Counted from the stretch's first letter, positions 33,663 through 45,385 are shown. The stretch is DNA of 64,000 bases from Fontibacillus phaseoli (GCF_003337355.1 NZ_QPJW01000001.1:124001-188000); one strand, 5' to 3'. A program made the numbers and translations. The notes: generated by a model not told the origin, from the sequence alone.

Positions 33663-34892
33663 ATGAATAAATTAATGGAATGGCTGAAAAATGACTTCTC
33701 TCCAAAGATGAATAAAGTCAATAACAATGTATGGGTAGTTACACTCAAGGATTCCGTCATGCAATTGTTGCCTTTTATTCTTTTAGGATCGGTATTTTGC
33801 CTTCTCACTATACCTGGAGATGTATATCAAATCAAAAACTACCCTAATTTTTGGGTTCCGTTTGGATGGACGATGGGTATGCTTTCGCTGTTGGTTTCTT
33901 TCCTGATTCCATTTAATTTGATGGAAAAGAAGAAGTTAAGAAAACAACGCTTTATCGCGGGATGTACAAGCCTGATTACTCTTTTGATCATCATTACTCC
34001 CCAAGTCGTAAAAGACGGGACGATTGGTTTCACTCATAAATCTTTAGGCACCGGGGGCATGTTTGTCGCCATCATTGCCGCTCTTTTTACCGGATTTATC
34101 ATGGGTCTGTTCGGAAAATTCTCTTTTTTCAAAGAAGATTCCGTCATACCGGATTTTGTCAGATCCTGGTTTGATTCCATGCTCCCTATTGGGGTAACTT
34201 TAACTCTGGCTTGGGTGTTGGTCGATCTCGTTCATATTGATATATACAACATCATTTTAAATATTTTTATGCCGTTGGCCGGCGTGGTAGAGACGCCTTG
34301 GGGATTCATGTTAATCATGTTTATCGGTTGTTTCTTATATTCCATGGGGATTTCCGGCTGGGTGTTAACTCCTGTAACCAAACCTATTTTTCTGGCAGCC
34401 ATTACCGCAAACGCTACCATGGGAGCACATAATATCGTAACGGCCGAAACGATTTATTCGGCATACCTGTGGGTTGGAGGCGTGGCTTGTACGTTACCGC
34501 TTGCCATTATGCACGTGTTTTCCAAAAGCAACAAGTTAAAAGCGCTGGGACGCGCAAGTTTTGTACCTTCTATCTTTAATATCAACGAGCCTTTAGTATT
34601 TGGTTCTATCGTATGGAATCCCATTTTGATGCTGCCGATGTGGCTCATCGGTTTAATTTTACCGTTGATCGTTTGGGTCGGAACCAAAGTCATTCACTTT
34701 GCCCCCATCCCGAAAGTTGTGTTCGATATGTGGTACGCCCCTTTTCCAATTTCGACGTGGATTACAACCGGAACCATCACAGGCATTATTTTGATGTTAA
34801 TCTGTGTCGCGGTAGCCACGCTGATTTGGTATCCATTTTTCAAAACCTACGAAAAACAAGAACTTGAAAAAGAATTACAGCAAACCAATTAA
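33663..34892 (+). CDS. PTS lactose/cellobiose-class IIC permease
   Basis: A 409-residue membrane component with about ten hydrophobic segments and the sugar-binding FNINEPLVFG motif of the EIIC fold. It carries a beta-glucoside or similar disaccharide across the membrane while IIB phosphorylates it at C6. It starts 14 bp after the IIB stop and is followed by the IIA gene. The specific sugar is not determined; the linked GH1 enzyme shows that the product is a 6-phospho-glycoside. Confidence 0.93.
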   Translation: MNKLMEWLKNDFSPKMNKVNNNVWVVTLKDSVMQLLPFILLGSVFCLLTIPGDVYQIKNYPNFWVPFGWTMGMLSLLVSFLIPFNLMEKKKLRKQRFIAGCTSLITLLIIITPQVVKDGTIGFTHKSLGTGGMFVAIIAALFTGFIMGLFGKFSFFKEDSVIPDFVRSWFDSMLPIGVTLTLAWVLVDLVHIDIYNIILNIFMPLAGVVETPWGFMLIMFIGCFLYSMGISGWVLTPVTKPIFLAAITANATMGAHNIVTAETIYSAYLWVGGVACTLPLAIMHVFSKSNKLKALGRASFVPSIFNINEPLVFGSIVWNPILMLPMWLIGLILPLIVWVGTKVIHFAPIPKVVFDMWYAPFPISTWITTGTITGIILMLICVAVATLIWYPFFKTYEKQELEKELQQTN

Positions 34893-34938
34893 TCTATTAT
34901 ACGAGTTTGAACAACCTCTAATAAAGGAGATATTTATT

Positions 34939-36749
<1,811 letters not shown>

Positions 36750-36759
36750 GGTTTCGTAA

Positions 36760-37374
36760 ATGCCTATTTATCTGAAATTTGGCGGACGATTTATGATTTT
36801 GGTCGTTGCCATGTTGTTTACCGCGATAGCAGTTAATTTATTTATCGAGTGCAGTATAGGGTCCGATACATTAACCGTTTTATTGGATGGATTGCATAAA
36901 AGTACCGGAATGAGTGTAGGCCTGACAAGCTTTTTTGTAAATATTGTATTTCTTGCCGCTGGCCTTTTATTAAATCGTAAATCTATAGGTTTTTCTTCGA
37001 TTATCTATTCTTTTTTTGTAGGGCCCTTAATTAACTTGATTCATCCAATAATTGCAAATATGGAACTGTCGGATTTATCTCTATTCATAAAAATAGCCAT
37101 CGTAATTATGGCTAACTTTTGTTACTCCGTCACTTATGTTTTGTTGATGAGATTTGGCAATGGTATGTATGCGATTGATGCCATTTTGCGATATGCGGAG
37201 TCAAAGTTTGGATTAAGGTATGATATCGGGAGAATAGGTGTTGATGCCATCTTTTTAAGCATCGGATTCTTGTTTGGGGGAGTCGTGGGGATCGGAACGG
37301 TTATAGCATTTGCTTTAACGGGGCCGGGAACTATGCTGCTCGAAAAGATCCTGTTTACACCCGAGGCATCATGA
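36760..37374 (+). CDS. YczE/YitT-like integral membrane protein
   Basis: A 204-residue protein with five to six hydrophobic segments and the YczE-type opening (FGGRFMILVVAMLFTAIAVN) followed by SIGSDTLTVLLDGLHKSTG. Family function is unknown; members are often found beside regulators and secondary metabolism genes. Here it is the last gene of the AT-rich PTS operon, 10 bp after the GH1 gene. The ribosome binding site is weak, suggesting coupling to the upstream gene. A role in PTS sugar metabolism is guessed from position only. Confidence 0.75.
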   Translation: MPIYLKFGGRFMILVVAMLFTAIAVNLFIECSIGSDTLTVLLDGLHKSTGMSVGLTSFFVNIVFLAAGLLLNRKSIGFSSIIYSFFVGPLINLIHPIIANMELSDLSLFIKIAIVIMANFCYSVTYVLLMRFGNGMYAIDAILRYAESKFGLRYDIGRIGVDAIFLSIGFLFGGVVGIGTVIAFALTGPGTMLLEKILFTPEAS

Positions 37375-37438
37375 GATTTCCCGTAGCGACTGGATTTATT
37401 AAATATATAATAAGACGGTAAAGGGTGGAGAAATGATC

Positions 37439-37714
37439 ATGCAAAAAACATTCAAAATTATCGACGAAGCTGGAATTCATGCGCGTCCTGCTACAGCGCT
37501 GGTCAATACAGCCAATAAGTTCAAGGGCGCTGAGGCTTTTGCGGAAGCTAACGGCAAAAAAGTAACCCTGAAATCCATACTGGGCGTATTGTCTTTGGGA
37601 CTCGAAACCGGCGATATCCTGACTCTGATCACTGAAGGCAGTGATGAGGCCGCAGCGCTCGATGCACTTCAGGATGTGATGATCAAGGAAGGACTGGGCG
37701 AGCTTCATGAGTAA
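37439..37714 (+). CDS. ptsH: Phosphocarrier protein HPr
   Basis: A 91-residue HPr with the active-site histidine H14 in [13 protein letters not shown] and the regulatory serine S46 in [11 protein letters not shown], the residue phosphorylated by HPr kinase in Bacillota. ATG 37439 is preferred because GGTGGAG lies 8 nt upstream; ATG 37433 is too close to it. The last bases overlap the enzyme I start. It carries phosphate from enzyme I to the IIA proteins and, as P-Ser-HPr, works with CcpA. It follows the PTS/GH1 operon by 64 bp but is more GC-rich in style. Confidence 0.95.
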   Translation: MQKTFKIIDEAGIHARPATALVNTANKFKGAEAFAEANGKKVTLKSILGVLSLGLETGDILTLITEGSDEAAALDALQDVMIKEGLGELHE

Positions 37715-39419
37715 AATTTCCGGAATTGCGGCTTCCGCCGGCATTGCCGTGGCTCGTGCTTTTATCCTGGAGCAACCGGGTTATGTCTTTGCCAAACAAT
37801 CCGGCATTGATGTGGAAGCCGAGATCACCAAACTGGGAGCTGCTCTGGAGAAATCGAAGGGTGAGCTGCAACGTATCAAAGAACGTGCATTAGTCGATCT
37901 AGGGGAAAAGAAGGCGGAGATTTTCGAATCCCATCTATTGATTCTGGAAGATCCTGAGCTGATCGGCCCCGTGATGGACAAGATCCGCGAGGAAGCCGTC
38001 AATGCGGACTATGCCCTGCAGGAAGTGGCCACCCGGTTTATCGGAATGTTCGAGAATATGAAAAATGCGTATCTCCAAGAACGTGCCGCCGATATGCGCG
38101 ATGTAACTAAGCGCGTGCTGAACCACCTGCTGGGCATTACCTATGTGAGCTTGGCAGAGATTAGTGAAGAGGTGATTGTAATCGCCGAGGATTTGACTCC
38201 GTCCGATACAGTCCAGCTCAACCGCAAATATGTCCAAGGATTTGCGACTAATATCGGCGGACGCACCTCCCACTCGGCGATTATGGCCCGTTCTCTGGAA
38301 ATTCCGGCGGTTGTCGGCGCTAAAACGGTGCTGTCCGCAGTGAAGGACGGCGATCTTGTCATCGTCGACGGGCTTGGCGGAGAAGTGCTGATTCATCCAA
38401 GCGAAGCCGAGGTCGCCGAGTACAAGCGAAAGCAGGAAGCCTACAACCGGCAAATTGAAGAATGGAAAATGCTCCGCGAGGAACCGACCGTATCCGCAGA
38501 CGGCAAGCACGTGGAACTGGCGGCCAATATCGGTACGCCAAACGATATGTCCGGCGTGCTTGAGAACGGCGGTGAGGGCGTGGGCCTGTACCGGACTGAA
38601 TTCCTGTATATGGGCCGCGACAAGCTGCCTTCCGAGGAGATCCAATACAACGCTTACCGCACCGTGCTGGAAAGCATGAACGGCAAGCCGGTGGTCGTAC
38701 GCACACTGGACATCGGCGGCGACAAAGAGCTGCCTTACCTGAATCTGCCGAAGGAAATGAACCCGTTCCTCGGCTTCCGGGCCATCCGTCTCTGTCTGGA
38801 TCGCGAGGACATTTTCCGTACGCAGCTGCGTGCCCTGCTGCGAGCGAGCATGCACGGAGAATTGCGGATTATGTTCCCGATGATCGCCACGCTAGGCGAA
38901 TTCCGGGCCGCGCGTGATTTGCTGTTCGAGGAGAAAGCCAAGCTCCGTGATGAGGGGCACGCGATTTCGGACAATATTCAGCTCGGCATTATGGTGGAGA
39001 TTCCTTCCACGGCCGTACTGGCTGACCAGTTTGCCAAGGAAGTCGATTTCTTCAGCATCGGCACCAATGATCTCATTCAGTACACTATGGCGGCCGATCG
39101 AATGAACGAACAGGTATCTTACTTGTATCAGCCGTACAACCCGGCGATCCTGCGCCTGGTAAAGAACGTGATCGACGCCGCACATGCTCAAGGCAAATGG
39201 GTCGGCATGTGCGGTGAAATGGCCGGAGATGCCACAGCAATTCCGTTGCTGCTAGGTCTCGGTCTGGATGAATTCAGTATGAGCGCATCCTCGATCCTCC
39301 CGGCGCGCAGTCAGATTTCAAGACTATCGGCTGCCAAGATGGAGGAAATGGCCGCCCAAGCGTTACAGTTTGGCACGGTTGAGGAAGTTGTCGCACTTGT
39401 GCAGAACAATTTGATCTAG
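37707..39419 (+). CDS. ptsI: PTS enzyme I (phosphoenolpyruvate-protein phosphotransferase)
   Basis: A 570-residue enzyme I of normal length. The N-terminal HPr-binding/phospho-His domain carries [20 protein letters not shown] with the active His. The C-terminal PEP-binding barrel includes [42 protein letters not shown] and the catalytic Cys in [11 protein letters not shown]. It transfers phosphate from PEP to HPr in the cytoplasm. The ATG lies within the 3' end of the HPr gene (8-bp overlap), so the pair is translationally coupled, and a strong terminator follows. Confidence 0.96.
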   Translation: MSKISGIAASAGIAVARAFILEQPGYVFAKQSGIDVEAEITKLGAALEKSKGELQRIKERALVDLGEKKAEIFESHLLILEDPELIGPVMDKIREEAVNADYALQEVATRFIGMFENMKNAYLQERAADMRDVTKRVLNHLLGITYVSLAEISEEVIVIAEDLTPSDTVQLNRKYVQGFATNIGGRTSHSAIMARSLEIPAVVGAKTVLSAVKDGDLVIVDGLGGEVLIHPSEAEVAEYKRKQEAYNRQIEEWKMLREEPTVSADGKHVELAANIGTPNDMSGVLENGGEGVGLYRTEFLYMGRDKLPSEEIQYNAYRTVLESMNGKPVVVRTLDIGGDKELPYLNLPKEMNPFLGFRAIRLCLDREDIFRTQLRALLRASMHGELRIMFPMIATLGEFRAARDLLFEEKAKLRDEGHAISDNIQLGIMVEIPSTAVLADQFAKEVDFFSIGTNDLIQYTMAADRMNEQVSYLYQPYNPAILRLVKNVIDAAHAQGKWVGMCGEMAGDATAIPLLLGLGLDEFSMSASSILPARSQISRLSAAKMEEMAAQALQFGTVEEVVALVQNNLI

Positions 39420-39473
39420 GTTTTGTCATGTTTTCTCCGTTATTGAAATTTACTTTTCCAACTACTCTATAAG

Positions 39474-39501
39474 CGGTCTCTTTCGAGAGACCGTTTTTTT
39501 G
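39474..39501 (+). terminator. Terminator after ptsI
   Basis: CGGTCTCT (39474-39481), loop TTCG, AGAGACCG (39486-39493), then eight T. A UUCG-type tetraloop and perfect stem make this a strong intrinsic terminator. Confidence 0.92.
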
Positions 39502-39569
39502 TTATTGGTTTGATGATACGCCTCATACTTATCTATTTTAGTGCCTTGCTTGCGTCCAAGGTAAGCAGT

Positions 39570-40454
39570 TCATCCCTTAACCGAGCCGAGCATGGCTCCC
39601 TTAACGAAGTGGCGCTGTACGAAAGGATAAGCGATCAGCATCGGCAAGGTGGCAACAACGATAACGGCCATCTTGATCGCCTGCGCCGGAGGCATGATAT
39701 CCACGACGCTGTTGTCTCCCTGCATGCCGCTGGATACGATGACGATTTGCCGCAGAAGTACCTGAATTGGCCATTTGAGATAGTCATTGATGTAAAGAAT
39801 GGCACTCATGTACGTATTCCAATACGCTACCCCGTAAAAGAGTGAAATGGTTGCAATCGATGGCAGCGACAGGGGCAGCATGATTTTGAGGAATACGCCA
39901 AGATCGGTGCAGCCGTCAATCTTGGCCGATTCCTCCAGACTGTCCGGCAAGGACTGGAAGAAGTTGCGCATGATGATCAGATTGAACGCGTTGATCGCGG
40001 TCGGAATAATCATGGACCAGTAGGAATCGATCAGATGAGCGCTTTTTACTACCAAAAAAGTAGGAATCATCCCGCCGCTAAAAAGCATGGAGAACACAAC
40101 GATAAAATTGATCGTATTTCTTCCATAAAGATATCTGCGGGACAATCCGTACGCCATTGCAGCGGTAAGGATCATGCTCAGGATAGTTCCGATTACGGTT
40201 GTTCCAATCGAAACGCCCAATCCCCTAAAGATTGTCGGCGTCGAAAAAATGTACTTGTAAGCGTCCAGGGAAAACGTGGTTGGAAACAGGATGAAGCGTT
40301 TCTCCACGATTTCCTGAGTTGAAGCAAAAGAACTGGCGATGATGTTTACAAAAGGCAAGAGACAAGCTAGAGCGATGAGAGCTAACAACGTGTTGTTGAC
40401 AATCGTAAAGATACGATCGCCGATGGAATGTTTCTTACTTGATATTTGAGTCAC
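39570..40454 (-). CDS. Carbohydrate ABC transporter permease (YtcP/LplC type)
   Basis: A 294-residue membrane permease with about six hydrophobic segments and the EAA loop DSLEESAKIDGCTDLGVFLK, followed by the IMLPLSLPSIATISLFY segment of sugar ABC permeases. It belongs to the YtcP/LplC group that pairs with an LplB-type permease and an LplA-type lipoprotein to import oligosaccharides from pectin or similar polymers. The start is GTG 40454 after GGAGGATA. It is intact but stands alone on the minus strand; the only LplB and binding-protein genes nearby, on the opposite strand, are truncated. Confidence 0.9.
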   Translation of the reverse strand: MTQISSKKHSIGDRIFTIVNNTLLALIALACLLPFVNIIASSFASTQEIVEKRFILFPTTFSLDAYKYIFSTPTIFRGLGVSIGTTVIGTILSMILTAAMAYGLSRRYLYGRNTINFIVVFSMLFSGGMIPTFLVVKSAHLIDSYWSMIIPTAINAFNLIIMRNFFQSLPDSLEESAKIDGCTDLGVFLKIMLPLSLPSIATISLFYGVAYWNTYMSAILYINDYLKWPIQVLLRQIVIVSSGMQGDNSVVDIMPPAQAIKMAVIVVATLPMLIAYPFVQRHFVKGAMLGSVKG

Positions 40455-40504
40455 TTGAGTATCCTCCTCTTCGTCGTTTCACATTTCAACCTTAACAACG
40501 ACAG

Positions 40505-40526
40505 GAGGATTACGTATATAATCCTC
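40505..40526. promoter_or_regulatory. Palindrome in the divergent permease promoter region
   Basis: GAGGATTA (40505-40512), centre CGTATA, TAATCCTC (40519-40526): a perfect 8-bp inverted repeat around 6 bp in the 280-bp gap between two divergent permease genes. A second pair, ATAATCATCA (near 40591) and TGATGATTAT (near 40659), lies further right. Either could bind a regulator or be a structured element; no gene is seen in the gap. Confidence 0.4.
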
Positions 40527-40734
40527 ATTTTAGGTCTTGCGCGATTGCGAAAAAGAAATCAAAAACGATACATACTCATTAGCTTAGCTTATAATCATCA
40601 AATGAGGCGAAGTAGCCGGGAACGCCCAGTCTACGGCGGTTATGAAACCGTTGTCATCTGATGATTATATACGGAACGCCCTCATCAAGGTACGCTAGGG
40701 AACGTAAAAAGGAATGTTCCAAGGAGGTTGTCTA

Positions 40735-41259
40735 GTGAAGTCATCAAGTGCTGCACCGTTGGATGTGAGACTGAAGCCCGGATTTAAGCGAAAGGCTTCT
40801 CCGGTTCTTACCGGCTTAAAACGCAACAAGCTTTTGTACCTCATGATTTTCCCCGGGCTTTTATACTTCATTGTATTCAAGTACTTTCCGATGGGGGGAT
40901 TGGTAATCGCCTTTCAGGATTATCAGCCTTTCCTGGGGATCGCGGGAAGCCCTTGGGTAGGCTTTAAGCATTTCGTTCGTCTGTTTACGGAGCCCACTTT
41001 TTTCATGCTGCTAAGTAATACGCTGATCTTGTTTGCCATGAACATCGTATTTTTCTTTCCGTTACCGATTATTTTGGCGTTGATGATGAACGAGGTGCGG
41101 AGCAAATGGTTTAAAAGTACGGTGCAATCGATGGTGTATCTTCCGCATTTCATGTCTTGGGTCATCATCGTATCGATTACGTATGTGTTTTTGAATGTGG
41201 ATGGCGGATTGATTAATGAACTTCTTGCCTCGCTTGGCTACCATTTTGGATCAGGATAA
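40735..41259 (+). pseudogene. Truncated LplB-type ABC permease
   Basis: The first about 170 codons of an LplB-family sugar permease: the opening KRNKLLYLMIFPGLLYFIVF, the middle PIILALMMNEVRSKWFKS and HFMSWVIIVSITYVFLN. The frame is cut after LLASLGYHF and stops at 41257-41259. Family members have about 300-320 residues with the EAA loop in the missing half, so the product cannot work. GTG 40735 after AAGGAGG is the original start. Directly at the break the sequence becomes the 3' end of a solute-binding protein gene. Confidence 0.9.
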
Positions 41260-41593
41260 GTGGCAGCAGGAAGTTCAGCCGTTCTCCTCATCCCGTCCGA
41301 AGGAGCCGGGTTATAAAATTCATGATTCGGATCCGCTGAAAGTCGAAGCCGCCAAACTGATTTTGGAAAACGAGAAATTTGCCGTCCTGAATCCGGTCTA
41401 TTCGCTGGAATCGGAAAACTTCAATACGATGGGCTCCGAGCTGCAAAAAATCATAACGGACGCCACGTATAAATACATCCTCGGTTCCCTCGACTTGAAT
41501 GGTTTCAAGGCAGAGGTCGAGAAATGGAAAAAATCAGGCGGCGACAAAATTATTGGCGAATACGAAGCTGCTTATAAGGAAGCCAACTCCTGA
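41243..41593 (+). pseudogene. 3' fragment of an LplA-like extracellular solute-binding protein
   Basis: The last about 115 codons of a sugar-binding lipoprotein: DQDKWQQEVQPFSSS, DPLKVEAAKLILENEKFAV, GSELQKIITDATYKYILG, then FKAEVEKWKKSGGDKI to TGA 41591-41593. The signal peptide, lipobox and sugar-binding N-lobe are gone. An in-frame ATG at 41216 belongs to the permease region and would not give a secreted protein. The abrupt join with lplB at about 41245 points to one deletion of some 2-3 kb that removed the end of lplB and whatever lay between. Confidence 0.88.
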
Positions 41594-41700
41594 TTTCGCT
41601 TTAAGATTAAGTAAGTTTAAGCTCAGACCATTTAAAGGGTCCTTTCCATGTATCCGTGGCGAGGACCGTCATTATTTCACCGGAAGGATGTGCAAATGTG

Positions 41701-42813
41701 ATGAGTTGGGCCGCTAAGACCGCGGAATCCGTCATGGCGCGGATGCCGAAAATGTACGAAGGCAACGGGTATCAGGGCAAATGGTCCTACGATTACGGCG
41801 TAGTGTTAAGGGGCTTTGCGTTGCTGTGGAAAAAGACGGGAAACCGCAAGTATTTTCGGTACATCCAAGATAATCTGGATTACTTTATCGGGGATGACGG
41901 AAGCGTGAGGGGTTACCGCCAGAATGAATACAATATCGACCACCTCAATAACGGTAAACTGCTGTTCATGCTGCATAAGGAGACGGGTCTGGACAAGTAC
42001 CGGCAGGCGGCAGCGCTGCTGAGAGCGCAACTGGTCGGTCATCCGCGCACGTCGGAGGGCGCGTTTTGGCACAAGCAAATCTATCCCTATCAAATTTGGT
42101 TAGACGGTCTTTATATGGGATCGCCGTTCTATCTTGAATACTTACTGGTTTTTGAAGAGGGGAAAGGGCTTGACGACGTAACCAAGCAATTTGTTCTTTG
42201 CGAAAAGCATACGAAAGACGCCGAAACGGGGCTACTGTATCATGCCTGGGATGAAAAAAAGGTTCAACCCTGGTGCGATTCCGCCACCGGATTGTCTCCG
42301 AATTTCTGGGGCCGGTCCCTGGGATGGTATGTCATGGCATTGGCAGACGTCCTGGAGCTGTTGCCGAAGGATCACGGCGATTATGCCGAACTCGTCCGGA
42401 TTTTCAGGGATGTGCTGACTGCCCTGAGAAATTATCAGGATGAGGCTAGCGGCGTGTGGTACCAGGTTGTGAATATGGGCGATCGCAAAGGAAATTATTT
42501 GGAAGCTTCGGCTTCCAGCATGATCGTGTTTGCCATCGCCAAGGGAATCCGGCTTGGGCTGTTGGATGGTGACGGCTGGCAGGCAACGTTGGATAAAGCG
42601 TTCCAGGGACTGATTACCGAGTTTGTGCTGGAAACGAAAGAGGGCTGGGTCAATCTGAACAAAAACTGCATGGTAGCCGGACTGGGCGGAGAAGACCGCC
42701 GGGACGGAACCTACGCCTATTACATCAGCGAGCCGATCATTACGAACGACTTGAAGGGCCTCGGCGCGTTCTTGCAGGCCTGCGTCGAAGTTGAAGGACT
42801 TAGAGTAGAGTAG
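41701..42813 (+). CDS. GH105 unsaturated rhamnogalacturonyl hydrolase (YteR/YesR type)
   Basis: A 370-residue alpha/alpha-barrel hydrolase that removes unsaturated galacturonic acid from the non-reducing end of rhamnogalacturonan or pectin oligosaccharides produced by lyases. The catalytic Asp is D135 in PYQIWLDGLYMGSPF, and the RSLGWYVMALADVLELLP segment is typical. It has no signal peptide, so it acts inside the cell. Start codons at 41698 (GTG) and 41701 (ATG) are both possible behind AAGGAT; a GTG at 41656 is less likely. It is the first intact gene downstream of the broken transporter and leads a pectin hydrolase series. Confidence 0.92.
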   Translation: MSWAAKTAESVMARMPKMYEGNGYQGKWSYDYGVVLRGFALLWKKTGNRKYFRYIQDNLDYFIGDDGSVRGYRQNEYNIDHLNNGKLLFMLHKETGLDKYRQAAALLRAQLVGHPRTSEGAFWHKQIYPYQIWLDGLYMGSPFYLEYLLVFEEGKGLDDVTKQFVLCEKHTKDAETGLLYHAWDEKKVQPWCDSATGLSPNFWGRSLGWYVMALADVLELLPKDHGDYAELVRIFRDVLTALRNYQDEASGVWYQVVNMGDRKGNYLEASASSMIVFAIAKGIRLGLLDGDGWQATLDKAFQGLITEFVLETKEGWVNLNKNCMVAGLGGEDRRDGTYAYYISEPIITNDLKGLGAFLQACVEVEGLRVE

Positions 42814-42887
42814 AGTAGAGGACGATCAAAGTCGTTGAGATAAAGGGGAATCTGCAAGAAAGAACGTTGCTAACGGGAGGAAGAAGG

Positions 42888-44240
42888 ATGCAAGAATATA
42901 ATATAACCGAATATGGCGCGGCCGGAGACGGCGTAACCTTATCGACCGCGGCCATTCAGACCGCCATCGATGCTGCGACCGCGGCGGGCGGAGGAACGGT
43001 GTTCGTTCCGGCAGGCACGTATTTGACGGGCGCGATCCTGATAAAAAGCAATATTGAGCTGCATTTAAGCCCTGGTGCCGTACTCTCCTTCAGTTCAAAT
43101 CCGGAGCACTATCCGGTCGTGAGCTCCAGCTGGGAGGGCGTGCTGCAGCAGGTGCACGCATCGTGTGTTTTCGGCCAGGACCTGGAAAATATCGCAATCA
43201 CGGGTAGCGGTACGCTGAACGGGAACGGTCAGCCGTGGTGGGACAAGAAGCGCAACGCACCGGAGGAACTAGAATATCCCCGGCCGACGTTAATCGGCTT
43301 CTACGGCTGTCGCCGGGTTACGCTGAGAGATCTGCACCTGGTCAATTCCCCAAGTTGGACCGTGAATCCTATTCGTTGTTCGGACGTCACGATCGACAAT
43401 TTATCGATCCTGAATCCCGCCGATTCGCCGAATACGGACGGTATTAATCCGGAATCCTGCCGGAACGTGCGGATCAGCAATTGCCATATCGATGTGGGAG
43501 ACGACTGCATCGCGATCAAAGCGGGCACAGAAGATACGGCGGAGCGTGTTTCCTGCGAAAATATTACGATCACGAATTGCACGATGGTTCACGGTCACGG
43601 CGGCGTGGTGCTGGGCAGCGAGATGAGCGGGGATATCCGCAATGTCACAATCACGGGCTGTGTGTTCCAGCACACCGACCGCGGCATTCGCCTGAAGTCC
43701 CGGCGGGGACGCGGAGGAATCGTGGAAGATATCCGCATCAGCAATATCGTCATGGACGACGTCATTTGTCCGTTCATTTTGAACCTCTATTATTTCTGCG
43801 GCCCGCGCGGCAAAGACAAATACGTTTGGGACAAAAATTTTTATCCCGTGACGGAGGAGACGCCATGCTTCCGGCGTATTTACTTTGGTAACATTACCGC
43901 GCGCCGGGTTCATGCGGCCGCAGGATTCCTATACGGGCTTGCCGAGCAATACATTTCCGAAATCACGTTTGATCATATCGATATTTCCATGGCGGAGGAT
44001 GCGGTTCCGGGAGTCCCGGCCATGATGGCGGGCGTCGGCGAAATGAACAATCGCGGCTTCTTCCTCGGAAATGTAAGGGATATCCGCTTCCACCATGTCA
44101 CGATCGAAAATCATGAGGGGCCGGGTTTTTTTGTGGAGAATGGAGAGCGGGTTAACTTAGAGCACTGCGAGTCCAGAAACACAAAGCAGGAGGAGTTGCT
44201 GTTGGAACAGGTCGCCGTCCCGCCAGCGGCGGAATCATGA
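42888..44240 (+). CDS. GH28 polygalacturonase-like hydrolase
   Basis: A 450-residue right-handed beta-helix protein of family 28. The catalytic motifs are all present: SPNTDG with D184, GDDC with D205 and D206, HGHGG with H237, and RGIRLKSR for substrate Arg and Lys. There is no signal peptide, so a cytoplasmic exo-type enzyme working on imported galacturonides or rhamnogalacturonides (the YteR/YesR-associated GH28 group) is likely. ATG 42888 follows GGGAGGAAG. Between it and the GH105 gene lies a short TAGAG triplication (42804-42823). Confidence 0.92.
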   Translation: MQEYNITEYGAAGDGVTLSTAAIQTAIDAATAAGGGTVFVPAGTYLTGAILIKSNIELHLSPGAVLSFSSNPEHYPVVSSSWEGVLQQVHASCVFGQDLENIAITGSGTLNGNGQPWWDKKRNAPEELEYPRPTLIGFYGCRRVTLRDLHLVNSPSWTVNPIRCSDVTIDNLSILNPADSPNTDGINPESCRNVRISNCHIDVGDDCIAIKAGTEDTAERVSCENITITNCTMVHGHGGVVLGSEMSGDIRNVTITGCVFQHTDRGIRLKSRRGRGGIVEDIRISNIVMDDVICPFILNLYYFCGPRGKDKYVWDKNFYPVTEETPCFRRIYFGNITARRVHAAAGFLYGLAEQYISEITFDHIDISMAEDAVPGVPAMMAGVGEMNNRGFFLGNVRDIRFHHVTIENHEGPGFFVENGERVNLEHCESRNTKQEELLLEQVAVPPAAES

Positions 44241-44318
44241 TGCAGGTACTTTGATTCACGAACACGAATCTAGAATCGGGCGGACTAGGAATAAAGAGTT
44301 TGGAAGGGAGAAGAGTGC

Positions 44319-45236
44319 ATGGATCGGAGCGCGGATGGAGCTCGGAACAAATTGTTAGGCTTGTTGGGAGATTTGCCGGCGGAGCAGCCGATATCGGCCA
44401 AAGTCTTGAAGCTGGAGGAACGGGACGGATATGTGCTGGAAACGCTGCTGCTGGAACTGAACGGGATCGAACCGGTTCCGGCTTATGTCGCCAAACCACT
44501 GGAAGGAACCGGACCGTTTCCGCTCATAGTCTATAACCATTCCCATGGCGGGAATTACGGGAACGGGCGCAAGGAGCTGATTGTCAGCAGTCCTTATCTG
44601 CAGGAGCCGTCGTTTGCCAAAGTGCTTACCGGCATGGGCTGCGCGGTCTGCTGCATCGACATGTGGGCCTTCAACGAACGCGGCGGGAAGACCGAAAGCG
44701 AACTGGTCAAGGAGATGCTGTGGCAGGGCCGTGTGATGTGGGGCATGATGCTCTACGATAACCGCAGGCTTCTCGATTACATGTGCAGCCGCAGGGATAT
44801 CGATGCTGCGCGGATCGCCACGATCGGCATGTCCATGGGCGGGTTGATGGCCTGGTGGCTGGCCGCGCTCGATGAGCGGGTCGGGGTGACGATCGACATC
44901 TCCGGCCAGGTGGATGCCGGCACCCTGATCGCCAAAAGAGGGCTCGATCATCACGGTTTTTATTCTTACGTGCCCGGTCTGCTGAAGCATTTTTCGACTC
45001 TGGATATCCAAAAGCTGATCGTGCCGCGCCCGCGGATGAGCCTGGTCGGCCGGAACGACCGGCTTTGCCCGGTCGAAGGCGTGGAACTGCTATCATCCGG
45101 GCTAAGCGCGGCCTATGCTGCGGCCGGAAAACCGGAACACTGGCAATCCCTTCTTGGCGTGGGCGGCCATATGGAGACCGCGGAGATAAGGGCCGCCTGG
45201 ATGCCGTTCTTGGCAAAGCATTTGCTGGAGAATTGA
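44319..45236 (+). CDS. Alpha/beta hydrolase, probable acetyl esterase
   Basis: A 305-residue alpha/beta hydrolase with nucleophile S172 in IGMSMGG, acidic residue in the LVGRNDRLCP region and His in VGGHMETAE, a complete catalytic triad. The fold resembles the acetyl-xylan/cephalosporin-C esterase and dienelactone hydrolase groups. It lacks a signal peptide. Between GH28 and GH43 genes, deacetylation of imported pectin or xylan oligosaccharides is plausible. GGAAGGGAG stands before the ATG. Confidence 0.85.
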   Translation: MDRSADGARNKLLGLLGDLPAEQPISAKVLKLEERDGYVLETLLLELNGIEPVPAYVAKPLEGTGPFPLIVYNHSHGGNYGNGRKELIVSSPYLQEPSFAKVLTGMGCAVCCIDMWAFNERGGKTESELVKEMLWQGRVMWGMMLYDNRRLLDYMCSRRDIDAARIATIGMSMGGLMAWWLAALDERVGVTIDISGQVDAGTLIAKRGLDHHGFYSYVPGLLKHFSTLDIQKLIVPRPRMSLVGRNDRLCPVEGVELLSSGLSAAYAAAGKPEHWQSLLGVGGHMETAEIRAAWMPFLAKHLLEN

Positions 45237-45385
45237 CGACAGGATTGATTCATGGTCTTGGCCTTATAATTAATGTATGCAAAATGCAGTGGACTGGGCA
45301 GCATGCTCATTATCGGGCGGGGAAGCCTGGAGCATGGAGCAGGTGCTTGCTGGGAATGAGGAAGAAGGGAGATGGGGGTTACAAG

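Noticed and set aside
37935-38855. 306-codon minus-strand frame
   Set aside because: Exact antisense of enzyme I, which has all family motifs; no ribosome binding site or domain on the minus strand.
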